A DNA stretch of 64,000 nucleotides from Bacteroidales bacterium (lineage in GTDB: Bacteria; Bacteroidota; Bacteroidia; Bacteroidales; F082): positions 1 through 64,000 of the forward strand of contig JAFTUF010000013.1 in the NCBI GenBank assembly GCA_017466405.1. The letters are read 5' to 3'. Both the position numbers and the translations under genes were made by a program. Under the pieces are notes generated by a model. The model searched no databases. It saw only the letters and a program-made list of their open reading frames with translations, and was not told the origin of the DNA. This document shows, in pieces, positions 34,889 to 43,375 of the stretch (the first letter of the stretch is position 1; each line of letters opens with the position of its first letter).

Positions 34889-37024
34889 ATGAATACTAAA
34901 TCTAAAATCATCATCATGGGAAGCATGATAACAATGTTCGGATGCGGACAACAAACAACGAAATATTCTGTAGTGGAATATCCGGAGACAAGAAAAGACG
35001 CTGCTGTCGTCGATGAATATTTTGGAACAAAAGTCGCCGACCCTTATCGATGGCTCGAAAACGACACCACAGCAGAGACGGCACAATGGGTTGACGCACA
35101 ACGTGCCGTGACAGAAGACTATCTCACACACATTCCTTATCGCGAGGACTTGAAAAACCGCATGACAGAATTAATCAACTACGAGCGTTACAGCCTTCCT
35201 TCAAAACGTTTCAACCGTTATATCTTCTCGAAAAACGACGGTCTTCAAAATCAGAGCGTTATTTATATTCAGAATTCATTAGACGAAGAACCATCCGTTC
35301 TGCTCGACCCTAATGCTTTGTCAGATGACGGAACTGTCGCTTTGTCGGGTACTTATCAATCTAACGACGGAAAATATCTCGCTTATTCTATTCAACGTAG
35401 CGGCTCCGACTGGGTTGAGTTTTATGTGATGGACATCGCTACTCGTGAGCTTCTCCCTGACCATATCCAATGGGCTAAGTTCACCGGCGCTTCTTGGTAC
35501 AAAGACGGCTTCTTCTACGGCGCATACGACCGTCCTGAAGAAGGCAAGGAGTTCAGTAACGTAAATGAAAATCATAAGATTTATTATCATAAACTCGGCA
35601 CATCACAAGAGGAAGATGTCTTGTTTTATGAGAATCCTGAGCAACCTCGTTATTTCCATCAGCTTGGCTTGACAGAAGATGAGAATTATATGTTCTTGTA
35701 TGAAAGCGGTCAAGGCGCAGGTCATACTTTATGGATTAAAGACGCTAAAAATCCTAAGAGCGAATTTGTTCAGATTGGCTTCGACATGAATTATTCTTAC
35801 AGCCCGATTGACGTCATCGACGGAACATTGTATATTTTCACAAACTATAACGCTCCTAAAGGAAAAATCTGCAAAGTAGATGTGAAGAATCCTCAGATGG
35901 AAAATTGGATTGATGTAATTCCTGAATGCGAAAACGTTCTCGCTGGCATCAACCTCGCCGACGGCAAAATGATCGTCACCTACGACCAAGACGCTTCGAA
36001 CCATTCATACGTCTATACTATGGACGGCAAATTATTACACGAGATTAAACTTCCTACCTTGGGTTCTGTCGGTTTCAGCAGCGACTACGAAGATTCTGAA
36101 ATTTTCTACGCCTTCACTTCTTTCGCTTTCCCAACAACGATTTACAGATATAACATCAACGACAATACTTCAGAAGTCTTCCGCGCTCCAGCAATAGATT
36201 TCAATTCTGAAGATTATACCACAGAACAAGTCTTCGTCACTTCAAAAGACGGCACTAAAGTCCCTATGTTCTTGACTTACAAGAAAGGCTTGAAGAGAGA
36301 TGGTAACAACCCAGCCTTGCTTTACGGTTACGGCGGATTTAACATTACCTTGAATCCTGGCTTCTCAACTTCACGACTTCCATTCTTGGAAAACGGCGGT
36401 ATCTATGCCATGATGAATCTCCGCGGCGGCAACGAATATGGCGAGGAATGGCATATCGCAGGAACCAAATTACAGAAACAAAATGTATTCGACGATTGTA
36501 TTGCCTGCGCTGAATATCTCATCGAAAACAACTACAGCAATCCTAAGTTGATGGCTGTCAACGGCGGCTCTAACGGTGGCTTGTTAGTAGGTGCTGTTGT
36601 AAATCAACGCCCTGATTTATTCGCAGCTGCTGTTCCACAAGTCGGTGTTATGGATATGCTGCGTTATCATTTATTTACAATCGGTTGGAACTGGGCGAGC
36701 GACTACGGCACCAGCGACGAAAGCAAGGAGATGTTTGAGGCGTTGTATGCTTATTCTCCATTACATACCATCCAAAATGGCGAGAATGTAAATTATCCAG
36801 CTATCATGGTGACGACAGCCGACCACGACGACCGTGTTGTTCCGGCCCACTCTTTCAAATATGCAGCAGCATTGCAGGCAGCACAGACCGGTGACAATCC
36901 TAAGATTATCAGAATAGAAAGCAAAGCAGGTCATGGCGCAGGAAAACCAATTGCCAAAGTCATTGAAGAGCAAGCCGACATCTACGCCTTCATCATGTAT
37001 AACATGGGATTGGAGTATAATTGA
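34889..37024 (+). CDS. Prolyl oligopeptidase, S9A family, lipoprotein
   Basis: Serine peptidase cleaving after Pro in short peptides, here exported: lipobox MFGC about residue 19. A seven-bladed propeller spans about residues 90-430, followed by an alpha/beta hydrolase domain. Catalytic Ser in AVNGGSNGGLLVG (about 557), Asp in TADHDDRVVPAHS (about 645) and His in KAGHGAGKP (about 680). MMNLRGGNEYGEEWH is a family hallmark. 711 aa, full length. Likely in the periplasm or outer membrane for peptide catabolism. Confidence 0.95.
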   Translation: MNTKSKIIIMGSMITMFGCGQQTTKYSVVEYPETRKDAAVVDEYFGTKVADPYRWLENDTTAETAQWVDAQRAVTEDYLTHIPYREDLKNRMTELINYERYSLPSKRFNRYIFSKNDGLQNQSVIYIQNSLDEEPSVLLDPNALSDDGTVALSGTYQSNDGKYLAYSIQRSGSDWVEFYVMDIATRELLPDHIQWAKFTGASWYKDGFFYGAYDRPEEGKEFSNVNENHKIYYHKLGTSQEEDVLFYENPEQPRYFHQLGLTEDENYMFLYESGQGAGHTLWIKDAKNPKSEFVQIGFDMNYSYSPIDVIDGTLYIFTNYNAPKGKICKVDVKNPQMENWIDVIPECENVLAGINLADGKMIVTYDQDASNHSYVYTMDGKLLHEIKLPTLGSVGFSSDYEDSEIFYAFTSFAFPTTIYRYNINDNTSEVFRAPAIDFNSEDYTTEQVFVTSKDGTKVPMFLTYKKGLKRDGNNPALLYGYGGFNITLNPGFSTSRLPFLENGGIYAMMNLRGGNEYGEEWHIAGTKLQKQNVFDDCIACAEYLIENNYSNPKLMAVNGGSNGGLLVGAVVNQRPDLFAAAVPQVGVMDMLRYHLFTIGWNWASDYGTSDESKEMFEALYAYSPLHTIQNGENVNYPAIMVTTADHDDRVVPAHSFKYAAALQAAQTGDNPKIIRIESKAGHGAGKPIAKVIEEQADIYAFIMYNMGLEYN

Positions 37025-37036
37025 TAATTAATGACC

Positions 37037-37086
37037 GTAGAGACGTATCAATGTTTCCTGCTATAAATGCACATTGATGCGTCTTA
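37037..37086. repeat. GTAGAGACG-type inverted repeat element (copy 3)
   Basis: GTAGAGACGTATCAATG at the left and CATTGATGCGTCTTA at the right, with a short core. It sits 14 bases before the patatin start and contains in-frame TTG and ATG codons that should not be taken as starts. Confidence 0.8.
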
Positions 37087-37100
37087 TTAAGGATATAAAA

Positions 37101-37940
37101 ATGATAAAGATCACAAATAATTCCGGATTGATTCTCGAGGGTGGAGGCATGAGAGGTGTCTTCACCTGCGGGGTCTTGGATTGTTTCATGGATAACAATA
37201 TCCGCTTCCCATATTCCATAGGCGTGAGTGCTGGCGCATGCAACGGACTTTCATACGTGTCGCGACAAAGAGGTAGAGCCAAGTTCAGCAATATCGATTT
37301 GTTGAAAAAATATAATTATATCGGCATAAAGCATCTCATAATGAAAGGCAACATCATGGATTTCGATTTGCTTTTTCATACTTTCCCTAATGAGATAATT
37401 CCGTACGATTATGAAGAGCTAGCCAAGACAGAGCAGCGTTTTGAGATGGTGACGACGAGTTGCAAGACAGGCGAGGCTTGTTATTTTGAAGAGAAACATA
37501 ATCCAGAGAGAGTCATCGATATTGTGAAAGCTTCGAGCAGTCTGCCTTTCGTCTGTCCGATTTCATACGTCGATGGCGAGCCTATGTTGGACGGCGGCAT
37601 TGCAGACTCCATCCCGATAATGAGAGCGAGAGAGTTAGGTTACGATAATAATGTCGTTGTTCTTACTCGCAACAAAGGATATAGGAAGTCGGAGAAAGAC
37701 ATGAAGATTGTGAACTTTTTCTACAGAAAATATCCTGCGATACGTAAGGCCATCATGATGAGAAACAAACTCTACAACGAGCAGATTTCCATGATAGAGA
37801 AGATGGAAGAGCGAGGCGAGATTATAGTAATACGTCCAGAAAAACCTATAGAAGTCGATAGGATGGAACGTGACACAAAAAAGCTGCTGGCGTTATATGA
37901 AGAAGGATATAAGATAGCGGAGAGAATTTTAAGATACTAA
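37101..37940 (+). CDS. Patatin-like phospholipase
   Basis: Ser-Asp dyad lipid acyl hydrolase. Oxyanion hole LEGGGMRGVF (about residues 9-18), nucleophile elbow GVSAGACNG (about 41-49), catalytic Asp in LDGGIADSIP (about 165), all in the expected order. 279 aa with start ATG 37101; the longer reading frame runs through a repeat element and is rejected. The last residues and stop (ILRY-stop) merge into an ACTAAGTTGCTGAG repeat. Bacteroidetes homologues are usually annotated as patatin family phospholipases of unknown lipid specificity. Confidence 0.9.
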   Translation: MIKITNNSGLILEGGGMRGVFTCGVLDCFMDNNIRFPYSIGVSAGACNGLSYVSRQRGRAKFSNIDLLKKYNYIGIKHLIMKGNIMDFDLLFHTFPNEIIPYDYEELAKTEQRFEMVTTSCKTGEACYFEEKHNPERVIDIVKASSSLPFVCPISYVDGEPMLDGGIADSIPIMRARELGYDNNVVVLTRNKGYRKSEKDMKIVNFFYRKYPAIRKAIMMRNKLYNEQISMIEKMEERGEIIVIRPEKPIEVDRMERDTKKLLALYEEGYKIAERILRY

Positions 37941-37990
37941 GTTGCTAAGACACTGAGTTGCTGAGGTAGGGACGTATCGATTATACCAGT
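37931..37990. repeat. ACTAAGTTGCTGAG repeat joined to a half GTAGGGACG element
   Basis: AGATACTAAGTTGCTAAGAC and ACTGAGTTGCTGAGG, then GTAGGGACGTATCGATTATA, so two repeat families abut. The patatin stop codon lies in the first. Confidence 0.7.
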
Positions 37991-38070
37991 CTTCATTTTC
38001 TGTATTTATGATATTTAATCTAGGCAGAAATTCCCTAAAAATAGGGATGTCACCTTGTTAATTTTATAAA

Positions 38071-38078
38071 TATCTTTG
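38071..38078 (+). promoter_or_regulatory. -7 box (TATCTTTG) for feoAB
   Basis: Exact consensus 23 bases before the feoAB ATG. Confidence 0.6.
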
Positions 38079-38101
38079 CTACGTAGGAAAATTATATCAT
38101 A

Positions 38102-40585
38102 ATGAAAGACAACAAAGATAAGAGGCTTAGTTTAGCTGAGATGGAGACTGGTACGAAGTGCGTGATTGTCAAGGTTAACGGACACGGCGGTCTTCGTCAT
38201 AGGCTAATGGAGTTGGGTTTTGTGAAAGGTGAGACAGTCACTGTCATCAAGAACGCGCCTCTCATGGACCCGGTGGAATATCAGGTGCTTCAGGCTCATA
38301 TCTCTCTCCGTCGCAGCGAAGCCGATAAGATAGAGGTCGTAGATCTCGACGATTTTAACATAAGCTCTTCAGATTATAATGGAACCATAAGCGACGACAT
38401 CATCTCCGATGTCATCAAAGAGAAAACCAATAATATAACGGTGGCTTTAGTCGGAAATCCTAATGCAGGAAAGACGTCGTTCTTCAACCACGCCACCGGT
38501 CTTCACGAGAAAGTTGGTAACTATGGCGGCGTCACCGTCGATTTGAAAGAAGGTAAATTCTATCATAACGGATACACTATCAACCTCATCGACCTTCCTG
38601 GAACATATTCCATAACAGAGTTCTCTCCCGAGGAACGTTATGTGCGTGATTATCTAACCAAGAACAATCCCGATGTGGTGCTTAACGTCGTCGATGCCTC
38701 CAACTTGGAACGCAACCTCTTTCTCACGACGCAGCTCGTAGATATGAACGTACGTATCGTGATGGCTCTTAATATGTTTGATGAGATGACTTCCAAAGGC
38801 GACAAACTCGATTATAAGTCGCTCGGCAAGATGATGGGATTCCCGATAGTGCCGACGACAGCCGTCAAAGGAGTGGGAATAACGGAGGTCTTAGAGACCA
38901 TCATCGACGTTTATGAGGAGAAGAAAAACCTCAACAAACACATACATATCAACTACGGCCGCGACATCGAAGATGCCATCGTACCGATAAAGAAAAAGAT
39001 TGAACTTAACAAAGACATCATCAATATATATCCTGCTCGTTACATAGCTATCAATGCTTTAGAAAATTCTGAATCGACGATAGAAGAGATAAAGAATCTT
39101 CCTAACGGAGAAGATATTATTATGTCGGCAGAAGAAAAACGTCAGGAGTTGGAACGTGATTATCACGAAGACGTTTATACTCTCCTAACGAATGCACGTT
39201 ATGCTTTCATCAGAGGAGCGTTGAACGAGACCTTCAAGAAAAGCGAGAAGAAGATAAAGAACTACGCCTATCAAGCCGACGACCTCTTGACCAACAAATG
39301 GTTAGGTTTCCCGATATTGATATTTTTTATGTGGGTGATGTTCCAAGCCACCTTCACCATCGGCGCTTATCCTCAAGAGTGGATTGAAGCAGGCGTGACT
39401 TGGTTTGGTGATAAGATAGCAGCGCTGATGAACGACGGCATTCTACGCGACTTGATAGTAGATGGTATCATTGCCGGAGTGGGCGGAGTGCTTGTTTTCC
39501 TTCCTAACATATTGATATTGTTCTTATTTATTTCCATCTTAGAAGATACCGGTTATATGGCGCGTGCCGCTTTCATCATGGACCGCCTGATGCATAAGAT
39601 AGGACTTCATGGCAAGTCGTTCATTCCTTTCCTCATAGGATTCGGCTGCTCGGTGCCTGCTATCATGGCGACGCGCACATTGGAAAATCGCAAAGACAGA
39701 ATAGTGACGGTCTTAGTTACTCCTTTCATGTCGTGTTCTGCAAGACTGCCGGTATATCTTCTTTTCGTAGCGGCTTTCTTCCATAAAAATCAAGGACTTA
39801 TCCTGCTCAGCGTTTATCTCATAGGAGCGATAATAGCAATCCTTACGGCTTTGTTGCTAAACAAGACCGCCTTCAAAGGATTGTCGGAGCAGTTTGTTAT
39901 GGAACTTCCTCCTTATCGTATCCCTACGATGCGTAACACTTTGATACACATGTGGGACAAGAGCGTTCAATATCTTCAGAAAATGGCAACTGTCATCCTT
40001 GCGGCGTCTATCATAATTTGGGCTTTAGAATATTTCCCAAGAAACTCTAAAGAGGCAGAGATGATAGCTCAAGAGATAGAACTCATTGAAAATAACGACA
40101 ATATCTCACAAGAAGAAAAGTCTGCAACTATCAAAGCTCTTGAATTACAACAGGACGCTGCTCTGAGTGAGAACTCTTATATGGGAAGATTAGGACACTT
40201 CATCGAACCTGTCGTCAGTCCTTGCGGCTTCGACTGGAGAATGGGAGTGAGTCTGATGACAGGCATCGCTGCCAAGGAAGTGGTAGTCTCTACACTCGGC
40301 GTATTACTACAAGCCTCTGACGAAGAAGAAGGTACGACTTCATTGGTGGAGAAAGTTAAGACGCAGAGATGGACTTCTGGAGATAAGAAAGGAGAGTTGC
40401 TCTTCACTCCTTTGGTGGCGTATGGTTTTATGATATTCGTTTTAATATCAACGCCTTGCTTCGCTACCATCACTGCGGTGCGACGTGAGGTAGGATGGAA
40501 AGGAGTTATTTTCACTTTGTTTTACAACACAAGTGTCGCCTGGATTGTTTCATTCCTGATTTATCAGATAGGAGGATTATTTTGA
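38102..40585 (+). CDS. feoB: Ferrous iron transporter, FeoA-FeoB fusion
   Basis: Inner-membrane Fe(II) uptake system. An N-terminal FeoA (SH3-like) domain (about residues 8-80, LRHRLMELGFVKGETV) is fused to FeoB. G domain (about 115-280): VGNPNAGKTS (G1), VTVDLKEG, IDLPGTYS (G3), NMFDEM (G4). Then about eight membrane helices with GFGCSVPAIMATR and FMSCSARLPVY, the Cys-containing gate motifs. 827 aa, as in other Bacteroidetes fusions. It is followed two bases later by a small Cys-rich membrane protein, the usual partner. Confidence 0.96.
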   Translation: MKDNKDKRLSLAEMETGTKCVIVKVNGHGGLRHRLMELGFVKGETVTVIKNAPLMDPVEYQVLQAHISLRRSEADKIEVVDLDDFNISSSDYNGTISDDIISDVIKEKTNNITVALVGNPNAGKTSFFNHATGLHEKVGNYGGVTVDLKEGKFYHNGYTINLIDLPGTYSITEFSPEERYVRDYLTKNNPDVVLNVVDASNLERNLFLTTQLVDMNVRIVMALNMFDEMTSKGDKLDYKSLGKMMGFPIVPTTAVKGVGITEVLETIIDVYEEKKNLNKHIHINYGRDIEDAIVPIKKKIELNKDIINIYPARYIAINALENSESTIEEIKNLPNGEDIIMSAEEKRQELERDYHEDVYTLLTNARYAFIRGALNETFKKSEKKIKNYAYQADDLLTNKWLGFPILIFFMWVMFQATFTIGAYPQEWIEAGVTWFGDKIAALMNDGILRDLIVDGIIAGVGGVLVFLPNILILFLFISILEDTGYMARAAFIMDRLMHKIGLHGKSFIPFLIGFGCSVPAIMATRTLENRKDRIVTVLVTPFMSCSARLPVYLLFVAAFFHKNQGLILLSVYLIGAIIAILTALLLNKTAFKGLSEQFVMELPPYRIPTMRNTLIHMWDKSVQYLQKMATVILAASIIIWALEYFPRNSKEAEMIAQEIELIENNDNISQEEKSATIKALELQQDAALSENSYMGRLGHFIEPVVSPCGFDWRMGVSLMTGIAAKEVVVSTLGVLLQASDEEEGTTSLVEKVKTQRWTSGDKKGELLFTPLVAYGFMIFVLISTPCFATITAVRREVGWKGVIFTLFYNTSVAWIVSFLIYQIGGLF

Positions 40586-40586
40586 T

Positions 40587-40901
40587 ATGATTCAGAGCGT
40601 GATAGCATATATCATAATAGGAGCAGCGGCAGGATATGCTGTTTATTCTTTAGTTAAGAAATTAAGGAAAAACGACAATAATAATTGCAGCGACTGCAGC
40701 TGTTGTAATAAAAAATTGAACTGCGGTAGAGACGTATCAATGTATCCTGCAAAAATAAATAAACATTGCTGCGTCTCAAATATAAACAATGGTAGAGACG
40801 TATCAATGTATCCTGCAAAAATAGACAAACATTGCTGCGTCTCAAATACAAACAATGGTAGAGACGTATCAATGTATCCTGCAAAAATAAATAAACATTG
40901 A
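40587..40901 (+). CDS. FeoB-associated Cys-rich membrane protein with repeat-derived tail
   Basis: Residues 1-46 match the family: one helix (SVIAYIIIGAAAGYAVYSLV), then KKLRKNDNNNCSDCSCCNKK, a Cys-rich cytosolic end. Such proteins are normally 45-60 aa. Here three 66-bp units add 58 residues (repeated GRDVSMYPAKINKHCC). The units are copies of the window's GTAGAGACG palindromic element. The last copy ends the protein with its own CATTGA stop; in the two earlier copies that TGA is TGC (Cys), which opens the frame. Role: probable accessory to FeoB. The tail's expression is uncertain. Confidence 0.78.
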   Translation: MIQSVIAYIIIGAAAGYAVYSLVKKLRKNDNNNCSDCSCCNKKLNCGRDVSMYPAKINKHCCVSNINNGRDVSMYPAKIDKHCCVSNTNNGRDVSMYPAKINKH

Positions 40902-40909
40902 TGCGTCTA
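40726..40909. repeat. Tandem triplet of the GTAGAGACG palindromic element (66-bp period)
   Basis: Copies begin at 40726, 40792 and 40858. Ends GTAGAGACGTATCAATG and CATTG(C/A)TGCGTCT pair around a core with TCCTGCAAAAATA. It lies inside the FeoB-associated gene. Confidence 0.9.
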
Positions 40910-40929
40910 AAACTTAAAAAATATTAATA

Positions 40930-42156
40930 ATGATTACATTCATCAATATGTTATGTCAGATGGCGCCATACCTTATATTAGGTTTTCTAATGGCGGGCGT
41001 GCTTCACGTTTTCGTACCATCGAATTTCTTTGAGAGACATCTTGCAAAAGAAAACTTCAAGTCGGTATTGTTAGCAGCTTTGATAGGCGTTCCTTTGCCT
41101 TTATGTTCATGTGGCGTCATCCCGACGGCTATCTCTTTGAGAAAAGACGGAGCCTCGCGCGGCGCTACGGTAGCTTTCATGATTTCCACACCTCAGATTG
41201 GCGTTGACTCAATAATCGCGACATATTCCATGATGGGACTGCCTTTTGCCATAGTGCGTCCATTAGCAGCTTTATTGACATCAATAGCAGGTGGCGCTGT
41301 AACAACATGGTTCTCAAAAGACGAGATAATAGTCAGACAAAACTGCGCTTGCGAGGAAGAAGACAAAAAGCAAAATAAATTTAAGGAATTTCTCAGATAC
41401 AGTTTAGTCGATTTAGTTCAGAATATTGGAAAATGGTTAGTGATAGGATTGATAATAGGCAGTCTCATCACCGTATTAGTTCCAGACTCATTCTTCACCG
41501 ATTTAAATCTTCCATCAATAGTGACGATGCTGATAGTATTGGCAGTTGCTGTACCGATGTATGTCTGTTCTACGGGCAGCATTCCTATTGCAGCAGCGTT
41601 GATAATGAAAGGATTGTCGCCAGGAGCAGCCTTAGTTTTATTGATAGCAGGACCTGGTGTCAGTGTTGCATCATTATTAGTTGTTGGAAAATCGTTGGGA
41701 AGAAAGCAGTTGTTATTCTATTTAGGATCTATCATCATAGGTTCGGTGGCGGCAGGTCTTTTTATTGACTATTGCTTACCAAGAGAATGGTTTACAATAA
41801 CATCCTTATGTGAGTCGGGAAGTCATTGTGCTATGGAAGGCAGCGGCTTGTCGGCATCGTGGTTTGAGATAATATCGGGAATAATATTAGTTTTACTTTT
41901 AATAAATGCATTTATGTTAAAATTATTTAAGAAAGAAAAAACAGTTGACGAGAATCAAGTGATTTATCGTATCGACGGAATGTCGTGCAACCATTGCAAG
42001 AACTCTGTCGAGAAAGCCATCAGAGGCGTTGAAGGCGTTGAAGAAGTGGAAGTTATCTTAGGAAAGAAAGAAGCTGTGGTGACAGGAGCTCCTAACGACG
42101 ACACCATCAAGAAAGTCGTTGAAGAATTAGGCTTTGAGTTTAAAGGAAGAAAATAA
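40930..42156 (+). CDS. SO_0444-type permease with C-terminal HMA domain
   Basis: Polytopic membrane transporter of the ArsP/DUF318-like permease group, with members called SO_0444 family Cu/Zn efflux transporters. Signature GVPLPLCSCGVIPTAISL with MISTPQIGVDS (about residues 52-95), and a repeat-related YVCSTGSIPIAAALI. After about ten helices, a heavy-metal-associated domain (about 337-408) with MSCNHCKNSVEKA (CxxC). Metal identity cannot be read directly. Twenty-eight bases downstream of the FeoB-associated gene, suggesting a metal homeostasis operon; its last 23 bases overlap the next gene. Confidence 0.87.
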   Translation: MITFINMLCQMAPYLILGFLMAGVLHVFVPSNFFERHLAKENFKSVLLAALIGVPLPLCSCGVIPTAISLRKDGASRGATVAFMISTPQIGVDSIIATYSMMGLPFAIVRPLAALLTSIAGGAVTTWFSKDEIIVRQNCACEEEDKKQNKFKEFLRYSLVDLVQNIGKWLVIGLIIGSLITVLVPDSFFTDLNLPSIVTMLIVLAVAVPMYVCSTGSIPIAAALIMKGLSPGAALVLLIAGPGVSVASLLVVGKSLGRKQLLFYLGSIIIGSVAAGLFIDYCLPREWFTITSLCESGSHCAMEGSGLSASWFEIISGIILVLLLINAFMLKLFKKEKTVDENQVIYRIDGMSCNHCKNSVEKAIRGVEGVEEVEVILGKKEAVVTGAPNDDTIKKVVEELGFEFKGRK

Positions 42157-43279
42157 GACCGTTTTGGAGAGACGTGACAGGATATTATCGCTCGACATAC
42201 TTCGTGGAGTTGACTTATTCCTTTTAGTCGGATTACAGCCTGTACTTCTGAAGATACTTAATGCTGTTGATATAGAGTTTCTTAACAATACATTATTGTA
42301 TCAGCTAGATCACGCGCCATGGGAAGGATTCCGACTATGGGATCTTGTCATGCCGTTGTTTTTGTTTATGTCGGGCGTGACAATGCCGTTCTCGCTCCCC
42401 AAATATTTAGAGCTAAATGGAAACAAAGCACTTTGGCGACGCGTCATAAAAAGATTCGTCATACTTTATGTTTTGGGAATTTTCGTTCAAGGTAATATCC
42501 TCGCCTTAGACCCCAATTCTATCTATTTATATTCTAACACTCTGCAAGCCATTGCCGTAGGTTATTTACTTACAGTGCCTATCACAATATATCTAAAGAG
42601 AAATTGGCAGATAGTGTCGATAATATCTTTATTTATAATATACACAATACCAATGACTTTATTCGGTGATTGGTCGTCTCAGGGCAACTTTGGCTGTATG
42701 CTCGACAAACTTATCTTGGGTCGTTTTCGTGATATGACGACAATCGGTGCTGATGGTGAAATCATATTTTGTTCATGGTTTGATTATACATACGTATGGA
42801 GCAGCCTTACCTTTTGTTGCACAGTCGCGATGGGAAGTCTCGCCGGTTCGTTGATAAAAGATAGTAAGGATGGTAATAAAACAAGCTGCATACTATTAAT
42901 AATAGGTGTAATCTTAGTCGTCGTTGGATTTGTGTGGGGACAATTTCAACCGATAATTAAAAGACTTTGGACGGGAAGTATGACTGTCTTCAGCGGTGGT
43001 TTGTGTTTTATCCTGCTCGCAGCGTTCTACTGGTGGATAGATGTTAAAGGTCATAATAAGAGGGTGGGTTGGTTGCAGGTCTATGGATGTAATGCTATTG
43101 TTGCATATATTTTGGGAGAGAAGATAAATTTTCGTAGCATTCCAAATTCTATCTTTTATGGATTAGAACAATATGTCGGTGATGCGTGGTATGATGTAAT
43201 TCTCACATTTTCAAATTATTTCATTATCTTTATTATTTTAAAGATTCTTTATAGAAATAAGATTTTTGTTAAAATATGA
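42134..43279 (+). CDS. DUF5009 / heparan-alpha-glucosaminide N-acetyltransferase-like membrane protein
   Basis: Integral membrane protein of the HGSNAT-type acyltransferase family: RILSLDILRGVDLFLLVG at the N-terminus, WEGFRLWDLVMPLFLFMSGVTMPFSL, then about ten helices. Probably acetylates an extracytoplasmic sugar. There is no in-frame ATG before the conserved N-terminus; the start is TTG at 42134 (inside the permease gene) or TTG at 42164. Overlap implies translational coupling. 381 aa from 42134. Acceptor sugar unknown. Confidence 0.8.
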   Translation: MSLKEENKTVLERRDRILSLDILRGVDLFLLVGLQPVLLKILNAVDIEFLNNTLLYQLDHAPWEGFRLWDLVMPLFLFMSGVTMPFSLPKYLELNGNKALWRRVIKRFVILYVLGIFVQGNILALDPNSIYLYSNTLQAIAVGYLLTVPITIYLKRNWQIVSIISLFIIYTIPMTLFGDWSSQGNFGCMLDKLILGRFRDMTTIGADGEIIFCSWFDYTYVWSSLTFCCTVAMGSLAGSLIKDSKDGNKTSCILLIIGVILVVVGFVWGQFQPIIKRLWTGSMTVFSGGLCFILLAAFYWWIDVKGHNKRVGWLQVYGCNAIVAYILGEKINFRSIPNSIFYGLEQYVGDAWYDVILTFSNYFIIFIILKILYRNKIFVKI

Positions 43280-43327
43280 TTCTATAAATCACCTTAAAAA
43301 TATCTAAAAAAGTTCGAAATTATTTCG

Positions 43328-43335
43328 TACCTTTG
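43328..43335 (+). promoter_or_regulatory. -7 box (TACCTTTG) for the pseudouridine synthase
   Basis: Exact consensus 40 bases before the ATG at 43376. Confidence 0.55.
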
Positions 43336-43375
43336 CCGATTCAAAAAAATGCAATTTTTTACATTATAAATTAAC

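Noticed and set aside
40726..40909. Three 66-bp repeats considered as a CRISPR array
   Set aside because: The spacers are almost identical between copies, the whole unit repeats, the same palindrome occurs elsewhere singly, and no cas genes are present.
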